Origin: a virus
Strand: one strand, 5' to 3'
DNA length: 50,747 nucleotides
IMG/VR virus record: IMGVR_UViG_3300042514_001293
Coordinates: 1 to 50,747 of that record
The translations under genes were made by a program, and so were the position numbers. Positions 46,614 through 50,747 of this stretch are shown piece after piece. The notes under the pieces were generated by a model. That model was not told the DNA's origin. It worked only from the letters and a program-made list of their open reading frames with translations, and did not search any database. How positions within the stretch are numbered: position 1 is the first letter of the stretch; each line of letters starts with the position of its first letter.

Positions 46614-46963
46614 TTTGGTGATTCCTCCTCTGGTAGGTGTTCAACTTTGCCCATCCATGGCTCAGGCCGGATGGCTCGCACCCAATCGGTGAACGACGGG
46701 ATGCGGCCAGCGAAGTCCTCCTTAACGTGCTGCTCTCCGACCCAGCGCGTTGGGATAGACCGACCGTTGGTTAGCGTGATAGCCGCACCGAAGGTGCGCT
46801 CACATTCAAAGATGCCCTGAGCATGGTGGCGCAGGGCACGATGGCGGAAGTCGGCGATGATTTCTTTGCTCGCGTCGAACCACTGATGGATCGCGAGGTA
46901 ATCTTCGATGACTCCGCCCCACTTGCGGACGCTCGACTGAGCGTGGTGGTAGGGGTTAGCCAT
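46610..46963 (-). CDS. DUF6915-type phage protein, 117 residues
   Basis: ATG at 46963 is chosen from the conserved start MANPYHHAQSSVRKWGGVIE. DYLAIHQWFDASKEIIADFR, HRALRHHAQGIFECERTFGA, then VGEQHVKEDFAGRIPSFTDW and IRPEPWM fit the family I know as DUF6915 (HPYHHA.SSVRK.GG...DYL.IH.WFD.SK...ADFRHRALRHHA.GIF.CE..FG). Rich in His (at least eight in the first half), possibly metal binding. Function unknown. Confidence 0.8.
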   Translation of the reverse strand: MANPYHHAQSSVRKWGGVIEDYLAIHQWFDASKEIIADFRHRALRHHAQGIFECERTFGAAITLTNGRSIPTRWVGEQHVKEDFAGRIPSFTDWVRAIRPEPWMGKVEHLPEEESPK

Positions 46964-46964
46964 G

Positions 46965-47396
46965 TTAGAGGGTCTCGTTGTCGACTTCGATCTCGATGAC
47001 GTTCGTCTCGTGGTGCCACTCGATGGTGCCTTCTTCCACGTCGATGACGAACGACCCTTGCGCGCCGTCGTTGTTCTCCCACCCGTCGTGCTTCTCCTCC
47101 AGTTTACCGTAGCATAGATTCTCAATCGCTTCGCGAAGACCTACGGTTCTCGGTTCGCTGACTTTGTATGTGCGGACGTAGGTCGTGCCGCCCATGTCGT
47201 AGCCGCCCACGATATCGCGCTGCTCGATCTTGACGTCGTCGACTACGACCCCGGCTCCGAAGTCAGGCTCGTCGACTTGGCCGTCATCTCCCGACCCGCT
47301 GTAGTTGATGGTGCATTCCTTGACCCCGGCTGCTCGGAGAGCGGCGAGGATGTTCTGCTTGTTATCTTCGTATGCTTTTTTAGTTTCTGCGTTCAT
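46965..47396 (-). CDS. DUF6878-type phage protein, 143 residues
   Basis: The ATG at 47396 (MNAETKKAYEDNKQ) is preferred over an upstream Met in an Asn-rich leader. TINYSGSGDDGQVDEPDFGA and HDGWENNDGAQGSFVIDVEE match DUF6878 (Y.GSGDSG.I..., GWE.NDG..G.F..D). The acidic SGSGDDG and NNDG clusters suggest Ca or metal binding. In my memory this family occurs next to VWA and MoxR genes, as here. The leader is AACAACAACGATAATAATAAT, without Shine-Dalgarno. Confidence 0.8.
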   Translation of the reverse strand: MNAETKKAYEDNKQNILAALRAAGVKECTINYSGSGDDGQVDEPDFGAGVVVDDVKIEQRDIVGGYDMGGTTYVRTYKVSEPRTVGLREAIENLCYGKLEEKHDGWENNDGAQGSFVIDVEEGTIEWHHETNVIEIEVDNETL

Positions 47397-47437
47397 ATTA
47401 TTATTATCGTTGTTGTTGGTTGCTAACAAATCACATC

Positions 47438-48835
47438 TTAACGCCCAGGTTCGGCGGCTCCGACCACGCGCTTGCCAGCCCGCATCTCTTCAAACGCGGT
47501 GACTGCGCTGGACAGGCTAATGAACCGCTTGGCCTTGATGCGCCGAGCTGTGGCAAACGCACTCGTCGTCAGTGCTGCTGAGCTGCTGTCGTTGCAGCCG
47601 GTGATGTACCCATCGCAGACCCACAGGCGCGGCTCGGCTTGCTTGCCCAGCCACGTCAGCGCAGGTCCGTCGATGATGTTACCGCCGCCGACTTGAGCGC
47701 GGACGCGCTCGATGGCCTTGACGTCCGCACGATGCCCGCCTCGGGCGATCACCGTGATCGAACCCGTGTCCGCCTTGCCCGAGTACATCGCCACGGTGGC
47801 GCAGGGCGCAGCCGTGATGATGCGTTCGATGTCCTCCATGGACAGGCTCATCGAACCCGATGCATCGACGAGCACCGTGCCACCGGGTGCTTTGCGCCGA
47901 CGCCCGAAGATGCGACCGTCGATGTTGTAGCGGTGCATGAACCGAGGCACCGTGCCCGAGTCATGCGCCCGCTCCCGCCGACCGACCTGTGCTTCCTTGA
48001 TCGGGTGGGTCAGGGCCACCGAGCGCACGTCTGCCGTGCCGAACTCGATCTCGTGCCTCGTCTTGTGGAGCTCCTCGCGGACCATCCGGGTATCTCGATC
48101 AAGCCGTTCGGTCTCCTCCTTGTTAACCGCTGAGTCCGGGTTCGGACGCGGCGGCGTCATGCCGATGCGGTCATGGACGAACTTCGCCATGCGCAGCATG
48201 TCCTTCCACTTTGGGTAGTTCCGTGGCCCCCGAGTGGGGTGGATCACGGAGTGGGATTCCTCCAGGATCTTCTGCGCCTCCGTTCCAGCGTAGCGCAGCA
48301 CCTTCTTCTGCTCGTCGTTGAGCGGACTCGGCGGCGCGGGTTCTGCCTTTCCGTCCTCGTCGGGCTCCGCTGGAATGCCCGCTAACTGGCGGATGACTTT
48401 CTTCAGGCGCAGCCAGTCACCGGTGCGGTGAATTGAAAGCGCCATCTTCACCAGCGGGGAGATGACGTCGGGCTGGTTGACCAACCGCAGGAGCATAGCT
48501 TCGATCTCGCCCTCGGTCATGTGCCCAACGAGGCGCGGCTGCATGCGCATCCGCTCGCTGAGCAGGGCATGCATCCTGTAGTCCTCGCAGGACTGCAACA
48601 GATCGGGCGCAACCCCGATCTTCTCCGCCTCCTTCGCGGGGGATTTCTTGGGGGTCCACTTGGCATGAGCCATCTCATGCAGGCGGACGAAGTGATCTTC
48701 TGCGCTGTCCGACAAGGGCACGAACATCTCGCGCTTGCTGAGGTCCACCCGCGCCTGAGAGCTGGAGTCAATCGACCACCGCTCTCCGTCAATCGCCTCG
48801 GGTAAGGGGGCGATTGGTACGTACTGGTAGCTCAT
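47438..48835 (-). CDS. VWA-domain protein with N-terminal HEMAH motif
   Basis: 465 residues. Residues 53-57 are HEMAH in RLHEMAHAKW, followed by ED..MH (SCEDYRMHALL, about 82-92), a zincin-like metal site similar to putative metallopeptidase domains found with VWA modules (DUF2201-type). Residues 170-290 are a Pro/charged linker and helices (NKEETERLDRDTRMVREELH). The C-terminal VWA domain has a MIDAS beginning DASGS at 324 (TVLVDASGSMSLSMED) and a later DG near VCDGYI. With the MoxR ATPase directly upstream (TAATG overlap) it forms a MoxR-VWA pair, which in bacteria assembles or inserts metals into other proteins. Target unknown. Confidence 0.8.
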   Translation of the reverse strand: MSYQYVPIAPLPEAIDGERWSIDSSSQARVDLSKREMFVPLSDSAEDHFVRLHEMAHAKWTPKKSPAKEAEKIGVAPDLLQSCEDYRMHALLSERMRMQPRLVGHMTEGEIEAMLLRLVNQPDVISPLVKMALSIHRTGDWLRLKKVIRQLAGIPAEPDEDGKAEPAPPSPLNDEQKKVLRYAGTEAQKILEESHSVIHPTRGPRNYPKWKDMLRMAKFVHDRIGMTPPRPNPDSAVNKEETERLDRDTRMVREELHKTRHEIEFGTADVRSVALTHPIKEAQVGRRERAHDSGTVPRFMHRYNIDGRIFGRRRKAPGGTVLVDASGSMSLSMEDIERIITAAPCATVAMYSGKADTGSITVIARGGHRADVKAIERVRAQVGGGNIIDGPALTWLGKQAEPRLWVCDGYITGCNDSSSAALTTSAFATARRIKAKRFISLSSAVTAFEEMRAGKRVVGAAEPGR

Positions 48836-49533
48836 TAGGCAGCAGCCGCGATGGTGAGCGAGGCGAGTACGTCCTTAGCCCGCACCCCGAAGCACGCTTC
48901 GGCGGCAGAGGTGTGACCGATGCGAGAACGCAGCGCGCCGTAAGCGAACCACGAACGCAGCGAGATCCGCAGCGCGGGGTCAGGGTTAACGCAGCTACCC
49001 TGCGCAGCGTTGCGTAGATCCTCGGGCAACGCGGCGATGGCGTTGGGGTTCGGATCGGTGACCTCTATGGTCACAGGGAAGCGGTCCTGCAATGCAGGCG
49101 GCAGGTCTGCGGGCACCCCGTTCATCGTGCCGATGCACTGGAAATCCTTGTGCGGATAGACGGTCTCACCCGTGGGCAAGGTCATCATGGCCGAGGGGCC
49201 GTCGTCGAGGAGCGACAGGAAGAACGAGAGCGTGTCGCCCGAAGCCTTGTCGATTTCGTTGACCACGAGCCGGTCGCCATTGCGCCACGCCTTGAGAGCG
49301 GGGCCGTCCTGCCAGATGAACTCGCCACCCTTGGGTACGTAGTGCCCGCGCAACTCGGCGGAGGGCATCTCGTCGGTGAGGGTCACGTTGTGGATGCCGC
49401 CTGCGCCGCCCGAGTGGGGCTCGTGGATGGCGACGTACGATTTGCCCGTGCCGGGAGGACCGTATTGCAAGATGCGGCCCGTGTTCTTGATGAGGAGCTT
49501 CGTGAGTTCCCAGTTGGTTTTGTTCTTAGCCAT
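48835..49533 (-). CDS. MoxR-type AAA+ ATPase
   Basis: 232 residues. Walker A GPPGTGKS (25-32), Walker B LVVNEID (89-95), sensor 1 IGTMN (134-138), arginine finger DRF (150-152). The sequence PSAELRGHYVPKGGEFIWQDGPALKAW is the MoxR/CobS substrate-loop pattern. It ends soon after the ATPase core, so it lacks the usual C-terminal extension. It overlaps the VWA gene by 1 base and is probably its partner. Its leader has no Shine-Dalgarno and carries the decamer-type element at 49543-49590. It is likely the first gene of the MoxR-VWA unit. Confidence 0.88.
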   Translation of the reverse strand: MAKNKTNWELTKLLIKNTGRILQYGPPGTGKSYVAIHEPHSGGAGGIHNVTLTDEMPSAELRGHYVPKGGEFIWQDGPALKAWRNGDRLVVNEIDKASGDTLSFFLSLLDDGPSAMMTLPTGETVYPHKDFQCIGTMNGVPADLPPALQDRFPVTIEVTDPNPNAIAALPEDLRNAAQGSCVNPDPALRISLRSWFAYGALRSRIGHTSAAEACFGVRAKDVLASLTIAAAA

Positions 49534-49542
49534 ATTATTTTG

Positions 49543-49590
49543 GATTACCTATCGTTACCTGACGTTTTGTTTTAGTATCCGTTAACAACG
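49543..49590 (-). promoter_or_regulatory. Decamer repeats before the MoxR unit
   Basis: Plus-strand ATTACCT (49544-49550) and GTTACCT (49554-49560) are 10 bases apart, and GTATCCGTTAAC follows at 49575-49586. On the minus strand this is a GTTAACGGATAC box upstream of AGGTAACGATAGGTAAT. It lies 10 to 55 bases before the MoxR ATG and after the stop of the small membrane gene. Confidence 0.5.
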
Positions 49591-49602
49591 CAACGGAAAA
49601 GT

Positions 49603-49713
49603 TTAGTCATCTCTGTCGTCCTCGTCGTCCGACGAGGTGCCAATGAACGGCCACGCGATCGCGATCACTAATGCTACGACTACGAATAGGGCGGCGTTGA
49701 TGATCGGTTTCAT
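49603..49713 (-). CDS. Small single-span membrane protein, 36 residues
   Basis: MKPIINAALFVVVALVIAIA begins the chain: a hydrophobic span of about 18 residues followed by WPFIGT and an acidic tail (SSDDEDDRDD). Start 10 bases after the stop of the DUF6876-like gene. The strong hydrophobicity with a charged tail is unlikely in a chance frame. Possible roles: membrane anchor, superinfection exclusion or small lysis factor. Confidence 0.65.
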   Translation of the reverse strand: MKPIINAALFVVVALVIAIAWPFIGTSSDDEDDRDD

Positions 49714-49722
49714 GGGCCGGTG

Positions 49723-50112
49723 TTAGTACTCCGAGGGCAGCATCAGGGTGAGTCCGCCGAGCTCGTTGCGTACGGCCCAGACCGTGATGCCCTCATCGAG
49801 GGGGAAGTCGCTGTACTCGATGAACTGTGACGCCAGCGTGTTGTCGTTGCCGTCCTCGGCACTCAAGCGCCAGCCGTCGTCGCCCTTCACCAGCTTCCAG
49901 ACTTGGAAGTCTTGCTTACGGAAGACGGGGTCTTGCTTGTACGAGGCAATGGCATCCATCAGCCAGTAAGCGTCGCAGTTCTCGGCGAGGTAGAGCGTGC
50001 CGTCAGTGAGCAGGCAGTTCCTAAATAACGGGGACCACTTGGTCCACGTCTCGGTGCTGGAGAACTGGCCGAGGTTAGTGCGGATCTCCGAGGGTGTGCT
50101 CGTGGTGCTCAT
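49723..50112 (-). CDS. DUF6876-type phage protein, 129 residues
   Basis: The ATG at 50112 (MSTTSTPSEIRTNLGQFSST) overlaps the upstream stop as ATGA. FSSTETWTKWSPLFRNCLLT, then GTLYLAENCDAYWLMDAIAS, DFQVWKL, DGNDNTLASQFIEYSDFPLD and ITVWAVRNE match the DUF6876 pattern (F.GTE.WY.H.....T.G..YLAE...AYWL.D.I....; FQ.W.L; QxIxYTDFPL). Function unknown. Conserved Asp/Trp clusters suggest an enzyme-like or interaction surface. Confidence 0.82.
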   Translation of the reverse strand: MSTTSTPSEIRTNLGQFSSTETWTKWSPLFRNCLLTDGTLYLAENCDAYWLMDAIASYKQDPVFRKQDFQVWKLVKGDDGWRLSAEDGNDNTLASQFIEYSDFPLDEGITVWAVRNELGGLTLMLPSEY

Positions 50113-50488
50113 CGCGCACCTCCTGCCAGTGCGAGGGTCACCACGATCTCGGCGGGCTTGGGTGCCGGTGCCGATACGGGAGTGGAGAGCACGACGATTC
50201 GAGCGTCCCCTAGACGCAGGACTTTCGTTAAGTGGGCGAGAGCGTACGTGCCCTCCTTCTCGACCCAGCGCCAGCGGGCTTTTCTGCCCCGCCATCGGGT
50301 CGCCGTCATGCCTGCGACGATCCAGTCACCGTCTATGCGTCCGGTCGGACGGCGATGACGGGGAGGCGTGCCCGGAATCTTAGGCGGCAGCGGAGCACGC
50401 CACCTCGTTTGGCCCTTCTCATGCATGACGAAGTCTCCGTACACACAGGGGAGGTGACCGTAACTCATCGCGCACCTCCTGCCAGTGC
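50108..50488 (-). repeat. 25-base exact duplication of a translation-coupling unit
   Basis: The same 25 bases occur at 50108-50132 and 50464-50488. On the minus strand each copy encodes ALAGGAR and stop, contains GGAGG and the ATG of the next gene. It is therefore a copied stop/start junction. Confidence 0.85.
50109..50468 (-). CDS. Hypothetical basic protein, 119 residues
   Basis: ATG at 50468 (MSYGHLPCVYGDFVM) overlaps the upstream stop by ATGA and is preceded by GGAGG 7 bases away. Basic and Trp/Arg-rich in the middle (RWRGRKARWRWVEKEGTYAL), then LTKVLRLGDARIVVLSTPV and a C-terminus ALAGGAR identical to that of the next gene upstream. Function unknown. Confidence 0.6.
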   Translation of the reverse strand: MSYGHLPCVYGDFVMHEKGQTRWRAPLPPKIPGTPPRHRRPTGRIDGDWIVAGMTATRWRGRKARWRWVEKEGTYALAHLTKVLRLGDARIVVLSTPVSAPAPKPAEIVVTLALAGGAR

Positions 50489-50692
50489 CGACTCTAAGGC
50501 GTCGGACATCGTGAAGGTCCACGCGTCGGTCAGGGTGAACTCATCACGGAGGCGAAGCGAGCGACGGTCCGCCAGGACCGTGCGAGCTGAACTACATGTC
50601 GTCATGGCTACGATCTCGTTGTGATCGAGGGTGGCCGTATCGAAAGCGGTCGGATATTTGACCGCGCTGCTGCTGACTATTGTTTTTGTCAT
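50465..50692 (-). CDS. Hypothetical protein, 75 residues
   Basis: MTKTIVSSSAVKYPTAFDTA, then EIVAMTTCSSARTVLADRRS and a C-terminal ESALAGGAR. Ser/Thr/Ala-rich; no family. Its last codons and the start of the next gene lie in a 25-base duplicated segment that includes GGAGG and the ATGA overlap. An RNA hairpin precedes its start by about 15 bases. Confidence 0.55.
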   Translation of the reverse strand: MTKTIVSSSAVKYPTAFDTATLDHNEIVAMTTCSSARTVLADRRSLRLRDEFTLTDAWTFTMSDALESALAGGAR

Positions 50693-50700
50693 TGGGTTTA

Positions 50701-50723
50701 TTGACCGACTCGTGATGAGTCGG
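50701..50723. promoter_or_regulatory. TTGACC box and 7-bp hairpin at the right edge
   Basis: CCGACTC (50705-50711) pairs perfectly with GAGTCGG (50717-50723) around GTGAT. The plus strand reads TTATTGACCG at 50698-50707, ten bases identical to 25662-25671. Either a rightward promoter leaving the window or, on the minus strand, a leader hairpin before the 75-residue gene. No T run, so not a terminator. Confidence 0.4.
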
Positions 50724-50747
50724 AAGTTTGTGGCGTGTGCCGAAAGG

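Noticed and set aside
50705-50723. Terminator at the right edge
   Set aside because: The perfect hairpin is not followed by T on either strand, and it lies next to a TTGACC box and a gene start.

Overview
The window looks like about 50.7 kb of a tailed-phage genome, or an integrated copy of one. The gene order fits a short-tailed (podovirus-like) temperate phage. Two blocks face each other. The plus-strand block (1-36234, plus one integrase) carries virion and lysis genes. The minus-strand block (50692-37906) is a tightly packed early or accessory operon whose genes mostly overlap by the four bases ATGA. The GC content is high. The plus-strand leaders are A/C-rich and mostly lack a Shine-Dalgarno sequence, while many minus-strand genes have a clear GGAGG-type site. 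The host is not certain. An integrase with Asn in place of His in its second catalytic box, together with small genes carrying a TPRTDA motif, resembles what I remember from phages and prophages of Verrucomicrobiota and relatives. That is an inference from family memory only.

Layout of the plus strand: portal C-terminus (5' end cut off by the window edge), scaffold, terminator, major capsid protein, a small basic protein, terminator, head-tail connector genes, a set of tail appendage genes (a 755-residue protein built of 20-residue repeats and a 985-residue fibre with a self-cleaving chaperone), small tail genes, a lysis-like membrane cassette (two holin-like proteins and a two-span protein), a nozzle-like tail protein, a repeat-rich fibre, a cupin-like protein, and three or four ejection-type internal virion proteins. 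The last of these is 3050 residues long and carries a zinc-protease-like HEITH motif. Then come a PD-(D/E)XK nuclease, a dATP/dGTP diphosphohydrolase-like protein and a conserved phage protein. They end at a tRNA-like element with an oversized anticodon loop, two terminators and integrase 1.

Layout of the minus strand, read from the right edge: small phage orphans, a MoxR-type AAA+ ATPase and a VWA protein with an HEMAH motif (a chaperone-like pair), many small conserved phage proteins, a cytosine-5 DNA methyltransferase that is overlapped almost end to end by a second long reading frame, a Gp88-like protein, two paralogous coiled-coil proteins, helix-turn-helix-type proteins and integrase 2.

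The most distinctive signal outside the genes is a recurrent control element. The half-site TTGTTAYC(C/G)G appears before nearly every likely transcription unit on both strands. In early and integrase regions it occurs as tandem copies exactly 10 bases apart. In late regions it occurs as a dyad GTTAYC-N11-RGTAAC just downstream of a TTGACC box. It probably marks the operators or promoters of a phage-wide regulon. Terminase, DNA polymerase, helicase, a CI-like repressor and an endolysin were not recognised, so they either lie outside the window or are too divergent to see.
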